Source: Protonemura montana (lineage: Eukaryota; Arthropoda; Insecta; Plecoptera; Nemouridae). Taken from it: 64,000 nucleotides of DNA. Each line of letters starts with the position of its first letter. Position 1 is the first letter of the stretch. Location of the stretch: contig OX387604.1 of the NCBI GenBank assembly GCA_947568835.1, forward strand, positions 5,150,360-5,214,359, read 5' to 3'. The position numbers were made by a program, and so were the translations under genes. This document shows positions 12,700 to 25,077 of this stretch, piece after piece. The notes under the pieces were generated by a model, which made no database searches, had not been told where the DNA came from, and saw nothing but the letters and a program-made list of their open reading frames with translations.

Positions 12700-13720
12700 A
12701 TGTGTTCAATAATTATTTTCAGTGGCTCTAATGATTGGCAAAAACATTTTCGAAAAGGCTGGTCCTTTTAGAGCAGACCAACAGCTGTGAAAGAAATCAC
12801 GGGCATCAGGCAATTGAACGGAATTTATGAAGCATACTATCGAAAGCAACGCTGTTCTGGGATTTTATTCCAAGCGTTTGTGATGATGAAGATCAACCTG
12901 TGCCGTGTTTGTATGAGTTTTACCAACAAGAGCTGAACCTACTGGTTACCAACTGGAAATCAACTGGAAACTAACGGATAGAAGCACGCCGCCATTTCGA
13001 GAAAAGTTGCACTTAATGACGATATCGAGAAACAAAATCAAAAATTAGCGAGATCTACTTTGGCCTTGGATTCTTCCACTTTTCAAATTTGTACCATTTT
13101 GGCCTTAAATCTTAGCCCCTTCTTCACTAACTAGTGAATCAAATAACAAAAAAAAATAACTACTAGTTCCTCTCCACGTTTGGAATTTATATAAAGAAAA
13201 AAGCAAATTATTCCTAGCCAAAAAATTGTGTGCCTCTTCTAATCAAGTATAAAAAGAAAACGAGTAAGGTGAACCACTAGACGGTCTAGTTCCCTAAATA
13301 ACATTAGAATCCCCTAATCTGTATACGAGTTGCAAGCTTTGCAACGAAAGCCAACTAAAGAAACGAATCCCAACAAACCAAGAAACTTACGAAACAAAAT
13401 AACGACTTTGAGTATCCAAAAACAACCAACGGCTACCAAAAAATCACCAAGACAACCGGATCAGCACGTGGGTGTTACTCTCGCCGTTCAACATTAAGAA
13501 AGATTGATAAGTGATCGACAGAATTGCCTACTGCATCGTGGAATACTACCTAAGTTAAGAATCAGACCTATACGTAAACAAAAGTGCCTATCTGGAATCT
13601 GAATCATATAAGCGATCACGAAGACTACACTACTTGAGCAAGATTGTGTGATTATCCTCCGGCTGAAATCTGTGCTTCTGGCATCGCTCTTTGGATTAAC
13701 TCAAATTACCATTGGAGGTA
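12700..13720 (+). other. exon-like non-coding stretch, possible transcribed leader or lncRNA exon
   Basis: The segment is stop-dense in all frames but lower in homopolymers than its surroundings and ends at a donor-like GGAG|gtatga near 13720, after which AT-rich homopolymers resume. This is a texture-based call only. Confidence 0.15.
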
Positions 13721-15243
13721 TGATTCCGTACTTATTACGAAGCAAATTAGTATGCATTGATAAATCTTTTCTTTTTTTCGCTTTTATTTCTCATACACTG
13801 AGTTATTTAAAATTTACCTTTTGATTTTTTTTGTCAAAGATCCAATTTAAAAACTATGAGTGGAGCAATTGTTCAATTTCATGCATGGTTTATCTGATTG
13901 TGGACTAACCAAAGTCGAGCATAAATTGGGGGGTGGCGACTGATTTTTTTTTCTTGTCCTGTGGCATACCCTTCCGCTTTTTATGCTTGCCTACCCTCGA
14001 AACAAGTAGTAAATATAACAAGTGAATGAATATAGTATACGATTTCATTGTCTAATCTTGTAAACAAGTATAGTGAAACAAATTGCTTTTAAATTGTCAC
14101 GTTAAAAAAATATTGCAAAAAACGTATAATGAATGGGAGTTTCATGAGTATAAAAAATGCTCTACCCCCTTGCGTAGAGCAAAAAACGCGATATAAAAAA
14201 ACCATCGGTATAAAAACTTAATGGGGGATGACAGGTATTGTAAGGGGTAAAGTGTTTGGGGCCTGTGCGTATTGAATGAAACTTGGTGAGGTTGTCACCG
14301 CTTTTTTTTTTATAAAGCTTTGCTATGACGTTACCTACCATCAAAACTGGCAAGTCAGCGGTGATAGGTCTGGTAAATAGAGCCAATAATTATTACGATA
14401 GTTAGAATTAATTAAAAATGTTTTATTCCATTCTTTTAAACCCTGTTTTCTCGTTTTTGCAATCCACTCTACCTCTTACTTTCACTTTCAAAAATAGTAT
14501 TTACTTATAAATAAAATATATAATCATTAATTAGATCATCACAGGCTAAGTTTATCTTGAACAAGCAGACAATTTTGAACTTTTAACATTGCTCTTTCTT
14601 GTTTAATTTCAAAGAAAATGATTAAATAGTTTTGCAATCTTGATCAGAAAGTGCACGGGTAGCCTCTCTATTTAATACATTTATATGTGTCTGTATCTTA
14701 CTGCAATATTGTCAAGGTAAAAAAGATCAGTATACGCTAACACTATACAGAAATATAGACAAACCAAACAAGCAATGAAACAAACTTATGAAATTGTCGG
14801 TGCATGACAGGAAACATTCAGAGATCTTACATTCTAAAGAAATTGAGAGAAATTTAAGGTTTGGAAAATTACCTTGAGGCGTCTGAATTATCTGAAAAAT
14901 ACCTTGAGGCGTCTGAATTATCTGAAAAATACCGATGATTAGTTATATTTTTTTTTTTTATTTGGATTTACTCGAATAGCGATATTAAAGCCTCCGGCAA
15001 TTGCTTATAAGTTCAAGAATATGCTTTGGTTTCACAAATACGTCATTTGTAACGTGTCAACGGGCCATGTAAAAATGGATATTAAGTCGGTGTAAGATTC
15101 GGTGGTGTTGGGGATGATGGTTCGAAATCATAATATTCTTTGGAGAAGCCGTGCGATCCTATAGAGTCGGAACTTGTACAAAGCTTCAGATTATTCTGCT
15201 GGAACTTGCAACTCTTTGAACGAAGTCTGATTTTCAGTGGAGT
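13721..15243. other. AT-rich non-coding DNA
   Basis: Holds the 32-bp duplication listed separately and otherwise nothing recognised. Confidence 0.6.
14872..14935. repeat. exact 32-bp tandem duplication
   Basis: The unit ACCTTGAGGCGTCTGAATTA plus TCTGAAAAAT occurs twice in a row, followed by a partial third copy. Confidence 0.9.
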
Positions 15244-16187
15244 CACAAGACTCTAAACCAGTATCAGCTTGTCAGTGTATCATGCACAAGACTCTAAACC
15301 AGTATCAGCTTGTCAGTGTATCATGCACAAGACTCTAAACCAGTGTCAGCTTGTTAGTGTATCATGCACAAGACTCTAAACCAGTATCAGCTTGTCAGTG
15401 TATCATGCACAAGACTCTAAACCAGTATCAGCTTGTCAGTGTATCATGCACAAGACTCTAAACCAGTATCAGCTTGTCAGTGTATCATGCACAAGACTCT
15501 AAACCAGTATCAGCTTGTCAGTGTATCATGCACAAGACTCTAAACCAGTGTCAGCTTGTCAGTGTATCATGCACAAGACTCTAAACCAGTATCAGCTTGT
15601 CAGTGTATCATGCACAAGACTCTAAACCAGTATCAGCTTGTCAGTGTATCATGCACAAGACTCTAAACCAGTATCAGCTTGTCAGTGTATCATGCACAAG
15701 ACTCTAAACCAGTGTCAGCTTGTCAGTGTATCATGCACAAGACTCTAAACCAGTATAAGCTTGTCAGTGTATCATGCACAAGACTCTAAACCAGTGTCAG
15801 CTTGTCAGTGTATCATGCACAAGACTCTAAACCAGTGTCAGCTTGTCAGTGTATCATGCACAAGACTCTAAACCAGTATCAGCTTGTCAGTGTATCATGC
15901 ACAAGACTCTAAACCAGTGTCAGCTTGTCAGTGTATCATGCACAAGACTCTAAACCAGTGTCAGCTTGTCAGTGTATCATGCACAAGACTCTAAACCAGT
16001 ATCAGCTTGTCAGTGTATCATGCACAAGACTCTAAACCAGTGTCAGCTTGTCAGTGTATCATGCACAAGACTCTAAACCAGTGTCAGCCTGTTAGTGTAT
16101 CATGCACAAGACTCTAAACCAGTATCAGCTTGTCAGTGTATCATGCACAAGACTCTAAACCAGTATCAGCTTGTTAGTGTATCATTC
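15244..16187. repeat. 41-bp minisatellite, 23 copies
   Basis: The unit starts CACAAGACTCTAAACCAGTA and continues with a TCAGCTTGTCAGTGTATCATG half; equivalent bases are 41 apart. Copies are nearly identical; the main variable base is A or G at unit position 20, and the last third of the array shows a GGA triplet phase. Stops occur in the unit, so it is not coding. Confidence 0.97.
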
Positions 16188-19100
16188 TGTAGCCCAGTGC
16201 CATAAGTGCACCCATTAGCAAAGAAGTGCCGATTAATAAAAGAAAATGGCATACAAGTTTCTTTTCCAGCAACATATTTAATAACTTAAGATCCTCCGTG
16301 GACCAAATTTAGACACGGTGAAAATGTCTTTAGGAATCCCTATGTCAAAATGAAGCATGCCATTTTGTATTGAAGAAATACGCTGATTTGATTCGTTGAG
16401 TGCACATCCAAAGAAATATTTTCAAAATTGTGAAATTCCCGTGAGATTGGTATTATTTTTGTCTGGCCACATCTAAATAGGGGGCAGAGGTTGGGGTGTG
16501 GTGAGGTGGATGGGTGGATTGTGTGGGGTGGGCGGGCTGTGACCGGTGTGGCGTTCATTTAGTACTACTAGATAATAGGCCCAAGAAGTGTTTGCGTTTC
16601 ATTACTGAATTGAGGGAATGTTGACAAAAGCAAGGTGAATTTTAGAAACTTCCGTATGAAATTTACTGGAAAATAAAATTCCTGTTTAAGGTTTGATCAG
16701 CTGTGCCTTCCAACAGCCCTACATCGATCTGCTTAGAACATTTTCTTCAAGCTTTTAACGTGCTTTATTTTGCAATTTTTGTCAAAAATGAATAGCAATT
16801 GAATTGTGCGTTTCCAGAAATCGCTGTCATAAAGACAAGAACCTTAACCCTGGGGTCCTGACCAATCGAATACGTTCCTCTTTGGCACACACAACACGAA
16901 TGAAATGATTTCAGTTACATCGATTACCGAACGGACTTTAAATCATTAATAGTACAAATATCGTCCCAGCTACTGCTGAATCAAAAATCAAATTTTTTGT
17001 ATTTCGAAATTGCTGAAATAACTCTTCAAAGGGACTAAAATATCACCAGTCAGTTTAGCGCATTATACATTTCGGCATGAGCGTGTTATAGATTAGTGTA
17101 TTTATCTTGTGAGATCGCTTCTCTTCCGTACGTACCACTACCAAGCCATCTACTCTGGACACGTGGACATCACTGGCCACGATTTCTAGCTTTCCGACAA
17201 AGCACCTCCACCAGGAGCACGTGCCGTAGGAAACACCCGGGCAGGGCTAGTCCACGAAAACTAATTCGAACATAAAACCCTGCACCCTGCAAACTCCAAA
17301 TATTGCTAGGCCATGAAACCTACTTCGAGTACACTAAGCCCTGCGCCCTGAAACCCTAGGGGTTGCTAGGCTACGAGACCCTCTTAAAAAATAAACTCTA
17401 GACCTTGAAAATCCCCTGGGCTGCTGCACTAAGGAACACCTAACCTTGTAGCCTGCTAACCCCCAGGTTACTAGCCACAAAACCCATTTCAAGACACTAA
17501 AACCTGCACCCTACAAATCCTCTGGGTTGCTATGGCTAAGGAATACGCTTAATTACGACGCTTTTTCCATCATACACGGCAACTTTATTCTTTCTAACAA
17601 ATAACAACTGAAAAAAAATTGCGTCCACAAAATTACTGTTTAAGCCGTGAGGTGACCCAGTCTAACTTAGCTTCGTGTGGCGCGTATATTGGCTAGAAAA
17701 CAAGACTCATATGCTACGCTTATTGATTGCTTGGACGATTGATTAGTTGTGGCTTTTAGATGTTTGTCATAGGAATGGGAAATAAGAAATATGTGGCTGT
17801 TTCCTATAAAAAGATGGGAGAAAAGCACGTAGAAACGGGTTTGCAGGGGAACCAATCTGAGTATCCCGGTGTACTTACTATTCAAACAATATGCAGTCTA
17901 ACCAACGAGGTTAACGCCTAGTTAGCCCAACCATGAAGTTAACGCCGGGCTAAAGCTACACATAGAAATGTTCTGGAACAAAATGTTGATCTTAATCTGG
18001 ATTATTTTGAAACATGCCATTTGTCACTAGCTGATAAAATGACAGGCTATAAATAAACTCGTTAGATTGCTGCTTTTTGATACAATTTCCACCAAGGTTA
18101 CAATTATAGATGCGCCTTAAATAAAACACAATGTCAAACAATGTTTTAATGTTTACAATTACATCTTGCTTAGTGTATAAATTCGTCACATCTTCACAAT
18201 GTCACAACGTCACATTTTATCGCTTTATTATGTTTTGACCAGCTGTACTCCGGAAATTCTGTTGGTGGGCAAAAAAATGTTATTGTACGTAACGTTTTCG
18301 CGTCTTTTTTTTGTACTGAGCTGGATACAATTTTGTAATTTTTTATTACAACTCCCCTAAATGAAAGTCTTCCAAATCGTAAGATATTTGCTTATTTTCG
18401 CTGCCCCCGGCCCTACCCAATCACAACACTGATATGGGCAAGAACATAGGGTGCCAGGTTCTCGAAAAATGCATGATAAACCTTGATAAAACCTTGATAA
18501 ACCTTGATAAGAACGTGGTATAAACTATGTCTGTAAGGAACCCAAAATTTCATGCCCACTTCTCACCTGGTAAGCGAATATTAAACCATTTTTGCTCAAT
18601 GTGTAGAATTGGTATCCACCAAAGGGTGAAAGAATTGTGCATGGAAGCAATAAACAAATTACCACCTTTGAAATGCCATACTTTTTAACGTAATTTTTTA
18701 GGAACAAGAAATATTTTACGCGATACTTGGGTGTTCCAAAAAAGAATGTAGCAAGCAGATAACAGATAGGCTAGAGATACAATAAAATATACTGAAATAC
18801 CTGCAAAACACGTAATCGAGACGAAAAAGTGTTGAAGTCGGTCACTCCAAAAATGCAAAAAATAAGTAAACGTCAAAGGACCAATTAGGAGAGCGTTATT
18901 TTGGAACATGGCTCAAGAGTTATCATTTTGGGTCTTAGAAGCGGCGATTTGAGCTCTAAGAAGATGTACAGAATGTTTCCCGAGCTCTGATGCGTTTGAA
19001 ACTGTGCCTATGGGGGTGGCGAGGGGGCACAACCCACCAAACACTACGTGGTGTCGGGGGATACCCACCCTTCCTTTTGAAATCTTAATCGCGAAGGGTA

Positions 19101-20116
19101 ATAGATGCGAAAACGGAAAGTTTGGTAATGCCAAAAAAATAAGAAATTATTCAAAAATAGAGATTTAAAATGGGTTCCACAATGTCTTCCTCGAAGTTCC
19201 GCGATTTTTTTTTCTCATTTCCTCAATTTTAGGATGACTCTTTCAGGCTCTGGTATTTAATGACTTACGACTGGTTGCTGGTGACGGGTGACCCAAGGGT
19301 ATTTTACTTCTTTTGAAAGTATGCTATTGCTAAGTAAACACCAGCAAATCTTTCTTTGAGTGAGCGTAGTGAGTGCTCTCTTTGTGACTGTACAGAGTTT
19401 CCACTGTACTTGCTCTTTGTACAGGGTGACACTGCGATCTGCGCCATAGACCATTTTTTTACAATCGATGTCACATACAAGCATTTATATTTTCAGATCT
19501 ATAACTGCAAAACTTTGTTGTTTTTCTATAGTTGTCCGTAGACAAAACAACAAACCAACAGAGGGTACATACGAGGACAAATGTTGAGGATGATATCTCT
19601 GAATATCTTGCCAGAGGATCGTATTATTAGAAATAGCGCGGACATTATTTTTATCGTGTTGTTGAAATGAAATGGGCATAATATGTCTGAGTGGCAATCA
19701 AAGTCCCTTCATCCATGAACTTTAATTTGAACTGCAATTTCAATTACAAACAATTAAATTCTGGATTTGAGCTGAAAGCAGTCTTTCCGTGTTCACTTTT
19801 GTAAGTACTTGGAGTTGATAATATAACTACTCGATTAATACTAAAGTGGCGTAGGTAACGTCACATGATAACATAATGTCAGTTCATGCGTCGTCGGTGT
19901 AAAGCTTTTTAATCGCAATTCAATGTTTCCTTTTGACTGCCAGTGTGAGCCGGTGTCCACCCCATCCGCCCCTCACCCCCTACCTCCCTCACCACAATCG
20001 CCGTCTACCACCCAAAAAAAATGTTGATGTTGCGTCTGAATTTATACGTAGAGGCTATTACTACTTTTCTGAGCTAACATAGTAACTAATAATCTCAAAT
20101 AAAGAATTGATTAAAG
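16188..20116. other. AT-rich non-coding DNA
   Basis: Includes the decayed ~60-bp repeat and a small ccttgataaa repeat at 18474-18512. No supported gene on either strand. Confidence 0.6.
17245..17550. repeat. strongly diverged ~60-bp tandem repeat
   Basis: Four to five copies share a pattern of gctaggc(t/c)acgaaacc ... ccctgcaccctg ... (t/g)ggttg with many substitutions and small indels, consistent with an old decayed minisatellite. Confidence 0.6.
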
Positions 20117-20329
20117 AAATTATCCTGATGAAAAAAACTATTTGAACTGGGGTTTGAATGTTAAGTGAATATCCCAACGTTTTGTAACTTGTACCTGTTA
20201 CGAAACGTTGGGAAATTTAGTTGTTCTTCACTTAGCATTCAAAACCAAGTTCAAATAGTTTTTGTCAAAACTAGTGCTAAGGTTAGATAAAGTAGGCATG
20301 AGTCTAAAAAGCAGTAAAATTATCCTGAT
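20117..20329. repeat. long imperfect stem-loop flanked by 13-bp direct repeats
   Basis: Arms at about 20132-20188 and 20197-20263 are reverse complements (starting aaaaactatttgaact, ending cccaacgtttYgtaac) with a handful of mismatches, one 11-base bulge and an 8-base loop. The 13-mer aaattatcctgat occurs at 20117-20129 and again at 20317-20329, exactly 200 bases apart. This resembles a non-autonomous insertion (MITE-like or retroposed hairpin) with a target-site duplication, although 53 bases separate the right arm from the second repeat. Confidence 0.7.
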
Positions 20330-20580
20330 ATAGCTAAAAAAAAAAAATGTAGGAGCGTAGACTAACTCTTGGCCTTGAGTGATACCGATAATGTCAGTGA
20401 AGTCTTTAGCTAGAGTTCCTGAATAAAAAGCGATTGCATGGTTTTCAAAATGGTGAAATCACTTTGAAAAACCTTTGAAAACCGATTGAATATAAAATTA
20501 AAAATTAATAACACATCGAATGACTACTTTCAATGGTAGAAACTGGTGAGATGCGTGACCAACGGGATGAGCGATAGACG

Positions 20581-21210
20581 TTCCTGCACTCGTTCCGTAT
20601 CTTCGTTCCTCCACGAGTTCCTCCACACGTTCCTGCACTCTTTCGTGCACTCGTTTCATGCACTCATTCCTCCACTAGTTCCTCCGCTAGTTCCTCCACT
20701 AGTTCCTCCACTAGTTCCTCCACTAGTTCCTCCACTAGTTCCTCCACTAGTTCTTCCACTAGTTCCTCCACTAGTTCCTCCGCTAGTTCCTCCGCTAGTT
20801 CCTCCACTAGTTCCTTCACTAGTTCCTCCGCTAGTTCCTCCACTAGTTCCTTCACTAGTTCCTCCGCTAGTTCCTCCACTAGTTCCTCCACTAGTTCCTT
20901 CACTAGTTCCTCCACTAGTTCCTCCACTAGTTCCTCCACTAGTTCTTCCACTAGTTCCTTCACTAGTTCCTCCGCTAGTTCCTCCACTAGTTCCTCCACT
21001 AGTTCTTCCACTAGTTCCTTCACTAGTTCCTCCACTAGTTCCTTCACTAGTTCCTCCACTAGTGCCTCCACTAGTTCCACCGCTAGTTCCTCCACTAGTT
21101 CCTTCACTAGTTCCTCCACTAGTTCCTCCACTAGTTCCTCCACTAGTTCTTCCACTAGTTCTTCCACTAGTTCCTCCACACGTTTCTCCACTTTTCCTTC
21201 CGCTCGCTCC
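20581..21210. repeat. 12-bp minisatellite (ctagttcctcca), over 40 copies
   Basis: The core 20661-21190 is a near-perfect array of CTAGTTCCTCCA with CTTCA, CTCCG and CTTCCA variants; older, diverged 12-mers (cgttcctgcact) flank it on the left. Because 12 is a multiple of 3 and the unit lacks stops in several frames, ORFs of 251 (+), 213 (-) and 175 (-) codons appear, reading PPLV, GGTS and EELV repeats. None has flanking conserved sequence, so I do not call them genes. Confidence 0.95.
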
Positions 21211-21968
21211 TGATCTCATGCACGAGGATCCCAAAGTCAGGGATTTTGACCTCTCTGTCGCTACTGGACAAAAACTAAAAATATATAATTTACACACCTA
21301 ACCATGGGTTAATTCGACACTGCCCCAATTGCTAGTTACTTATGTCCAAAATATTGCTGTAGATTACATCGCTAATATCGTGTGCAAGAAGTTCGAGGCG
21401 TCAATCCGCCTGCTTGAATCCCGTTACAAGATTCTTATGAGTGTAATTTCACAGTGTAACTGCAAATGCAACGATAAATCTGCATCGTAGACCAGCTTAA
21501 AACTTAACCTCCTTGACGCTTCATCCAATAGGGACACCAATTCATAACTACATACACATTTCATTACAGGAAACATTATATTTTCCTATCATCTAGACTC
21601 CAGAGGGATTACGGATATTTCCGAACGAGCCTATGAGTGTACTGTATTGACTACCCCGTAGTAGGTAGTCACCACCGAGGCTCGACCGCTGCAGCCTGCA
21701 CGCCTGCAGTCGCCCTCCCCCTGTCCTGTTTTTGCATCATATTTTACCAATGCATGATGATTTAGCCATATATTACAGTAAATTGGTAGGGGGCAGTATT
21801 CAGTTCGTATCCCGGTCCGGTCGGCCGGGCTGGAGCGACCCGTGGGTGCATGGGCAGGCAGGCAGGCAGGCAGCACAGTGTACATTCCTGCTCCCCAGCC
21901 CTAGGGCTATTTCATGTGAACTGGACCCCCTTGTAAGGGAGGAGCTTCGAACCAGCGTCCCTTGCAAA

Positions 21969-22010
21969 CATGGCCGCCTGTTTTAATGATTACCAACCAA
22001 TGACGATGAT
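21969..22010. repeat. dispersed ~42-bp element, copy A
   Basis: CATGGCCGCC...TAATGATTA...CCAATGACGATGA; closely similar to a segment 3.8 kb downstream. Confidence 0.55.
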
Positions 22011-22477
22011 TTTCAATGACTCTACCACCCAATGTCAAAATGATTTAATTTGTCGAACTACGTACTCTGGCTGGAAGGCCACACCCTATAAATTCTATTT
22101 TTCTTTCGTTATTGCAATCCCCATTGAAACACTCAAACCTATTGTTTATTTGTCACTTTGAATTAGGCGTTTTATCAAACGAGGGAAATATTTCAATTCT
22201 ACTCTTGGTACTGTGGCTTGTATTATGTCGTAACAGAAACTGCCGGATTTTCCGTATTTTTAATTGCCGGACACTTTGCGAATTGTCTCTAAAATACACT
22301 TCGTAAAGAAGCAACGTTGACCTAAGAGATGCGCATAACCTTGCGATCTTTTGAATGTTAGCTAGCTTTGGCTGAAACAGAATAAATTGCAAATCTAATT
22401 CAATTCCAATTCCTTCGCAATCATTTTCTTGCGTTTGAGTCTCTAGATCCAATACCAGCTGCGTGTAAGATTGCAGG

Positions 22478-22640
22478 GCGCATTCGCGTTGCTCAGGGTG
22501 GTCAAACTTTAATTGGGTGGTTAAAATCCGGTCGGGGTGGTCAAACACTTGTGAAAGGTGGTCAAACACTTGTGAAGGTGGTCACAACCTGACCAGGGTG
22601 GTCAAGTCCTTATCAGAGTAGTCACATTTTTAGAGTGCGG
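22478..22640. repeat. degenerate ggtggtcaaa tandem repeat
   Basis: About seven copies of a 19-27 bp unit led by GGGTGGTCAAACACTTGTGA, with decreasing similarity to the right. Confidence 0.75.
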
Positions 22641-23716
22641 TCAAATGATTGGGAGATGATGATAGACCACCCATAACGAGATAAAAAGCTGTCCATCAAA
22701 GTCCAGATTTATTGTTCTTTGTCCAAAGGCGGTATAATTGTTAGTCCCGGTATTAAAATGGTAATAATATTGAAATAGAAGTGTAGACATTGCAGCAGAA
22801 CTAAATCACATTTACTTCTTAATGCTCTGCAGCCATTTTTTGGCCCTTTTAATAATTGAAGGTAAATGATAAACACACGAGTGCATCCGTGCAGAGCTGT
22901 GAAACGGTATTATTAGATTAAAAAATCCACCCACGAATTGAGTAATTTATCTAGCGGACATTTCAGTTGAAATAAGTGTAGCATGTGGCGGCTGGGAACG
23001 CCCGTGCTTGCATAGTCTCCGTTGGTACAGGTCTGTGGTACAGGCTACAGGCTATAAAGGCTACAATTACTACAGGCTACGTTCAGGCAAGGCGATCGGC
23101 CTGCTGTTTCTGTTGACCTGTGAACGATGGACAGTAGAGGAGGAAGCAGATGCAAAGCATTCACGTAGGAATCTTTGTATTCCTTAACTCCACATTCGAA
23201 ATAAATTAAGATATTGATGGATAGTTCAGTCGGTTTTATAAATACATTCTGATAAACCTATACTGCATTTCCCAAATCTTTTCATCGATAAAAAGATGAT
23301 ATTCTCGCGTAATCCAAAAATGTTGCCAAGATCTGCCGGAACGAATAACTGCAAGCTTCATATCTTTACTTTTATGACATCCTGTAGACCCTCCCTTCAG
23401 ATTTTCTTAACCAAATTTGACAAATAGGCTGATTTTCAAGAAAAAAAAACTTAAAATAACTATAATGTATTCTAAAAATAAATAAATAAATAAATGAACA
23501 AGTTTTTGTTAGTCTATGGACCAGGCGTTTAATCTACTTAATATGCATTTGCCCCAAAAAATGTGTTGAGAATCTGCGCGTGTGCGATAAGAATCTTCGC
23601 ATGGAATGCACAGCGAAGCCTTAACCTGAAGAATTCCCGAAGGCGATAGAAACATAGTTTAGACGTTGCACGTACCTATAACTACCTTCAACTTGATAGT
23701 GATTACCTGCCTTCTT

Positions 23717-23939
23717 ACCAACCTACCTACTTACCTATCTACCAACCTACCTACCTATCTACCTACCTACCTACCAACCTACCTACCTACCTACCTACCT
23801 ACATACCTACCTACATACCTATCTACAAACCTACCTACCTACCTACCTACCTACCTACCTACCTACCTACCTACCTACCTACCTACCTACCTACCTACCT
23901 ACCTACCTACCTACCTACCCACCTACCTACCTACCTACC
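23717..23939 (+). repeat. (ACCT)n microsatellite, >50 units
   Basis: A 220-base run of CCTA tetramers with a few CCAA, CATA and CTAT interruptions, ending in a small foldback (ctaccgtaggtagg). The [11 protein letters not shown] over it is spurious. Confidence 0.97.
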
Positions 23940-24901
23940 GTAGGTAGGCATTTCTCTAGTGATAGTTTGCCCAGCCATTGTGATAAATGCAATGAAAGCC
24001 ATCAAACAAAGCGTAGACTTAAAGATAATTTCTCAATTGATTGGCAAATTCACGCCTCGAACGCGGTGAACGCCTACAACGTAGAACTCCCCGCGGTATC
24101 CTTGTACATTTGAAAAGAAAACACGATATCCTTGGCATTGATCTACTGGTCAATGCAGGTCAAACAGCGATGCAGACGTTTTACAAGTTTTAATCGAATG
24201 TTTTTTAATCTGATTTGGTGTAGTGAACACATTGTGTTCCTGTAATTTAGAAGCATGAGCAGCGTACACCAGCTGATTCGGACCTAAGCTGGACCGGTGC
24301 GTTGCCGCCAGCAGTCTGACCATGGGTGGAAAAAAAACACACACGCATATTACACTTAGTATTGTATGATCGAAGAGAATAAGTAGATGACTTTTCGTTT
24401 CGCTTGTTTTGCAGCTGCCCTCCTGGCGTCTCGTACGCATTGTGGGAATAATTCTAAGAAACCGCCCCAATGATAAAATATTGACATGGTTTGATTATCT
24501 CACCAGTCACTGCCCCTATTTTATGACGCCTGCTATGAGCTACAAACAGCGCTTTAAAAGGTATACGTGCAAATCGTTCGCGATTTGAATTTGAATCGGG
24601 TACTGCAATAGATCCATTCTTTTCATTTATTCAATTCAATTTTTAACACAGACTACACTGTGTGATTTAGCAACATAAATTGCATTACGTCGCTAAATAC
24701 TCAACCATGCTCTCGTAAAAAAACAATAGTATTTTTTTAAAACCTCAAAGGCAGCAAGCATAGCATTAATAAAGCAATACATTTAAAAAGGGTTGTGCAT
24801 AAAAAAAGTTAGGTCGTTTCCCCAGCAACGAATTCGCTGCAGACTGCGGTGTCTGGATTCTCAAAAATATGCGAGTCTAGACAGACTAGCCATGCGTGAA
24901 G

Positions 24902-25077
24902 CGTCGCGCGTGAATCGCCGCGCATAGATCGCCGCGCGTGGATCGCCGCGCGTGGATCGCCGCGCGTGAATCGTTGTGCAGGATCACCGTACCATGATCC
25001 TAGCCATGATCATCGCATATGGATCACCGCGCGTGGATCTCCGTGCGATTCCGCCACGTTTGCCGTGCGTGGATCAC
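24902..25077. repeat. 14-bp CpG-rich tandem repeat (ggatcgccgcgcgt)
   Basis: The unit GGATCGCCGCGCGT recurs clearly four to five times (about 24908-24968) and then in diverged forms (gatcaccgcgcgtg) to about 25077. It is strikingly CpG-dense for its AT-rich neighbourhood. Confidence 0.85.

Larger units (their letters stand above)
21211..23716. other. non-coding DNA
   Basis: Contains a short ggca tetramer run (about 21852-21872), the dispersed element copy A and the ggtggtcaaa repeat. The 138-codon - strand ORF at 22153-22569 overlaps that repeat and has no recognisable domain. Confidence 0.55.

Noticed and set aside
15244-16187. CRISPR-like array
   Set aside because: 41-bp units are contiguous with no spacers.
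20546-21301. 251-codon + strand ORF and 213/175-codon - strand ORFs
   Set aside because: Stop-free 12-bp repeat read in several frames; no conserved flanking sequence or splice context.
21936-21950. ttcgaacc string as a tRNA B box (- strand)
   Set aside because: No A box, acceptor stem or cloverleaf could be drawn around it.
22153-22569. 138-codon - strand ORF with FDHPD-like repeats
   Set aside because: Its N-terminal part is the ggtggtcaaa tandem repeat and the rest shows no family features.
23666-23947. [11 protein letters not shown]
   Set aside because: Read from an (ACCT)n microsatellite.
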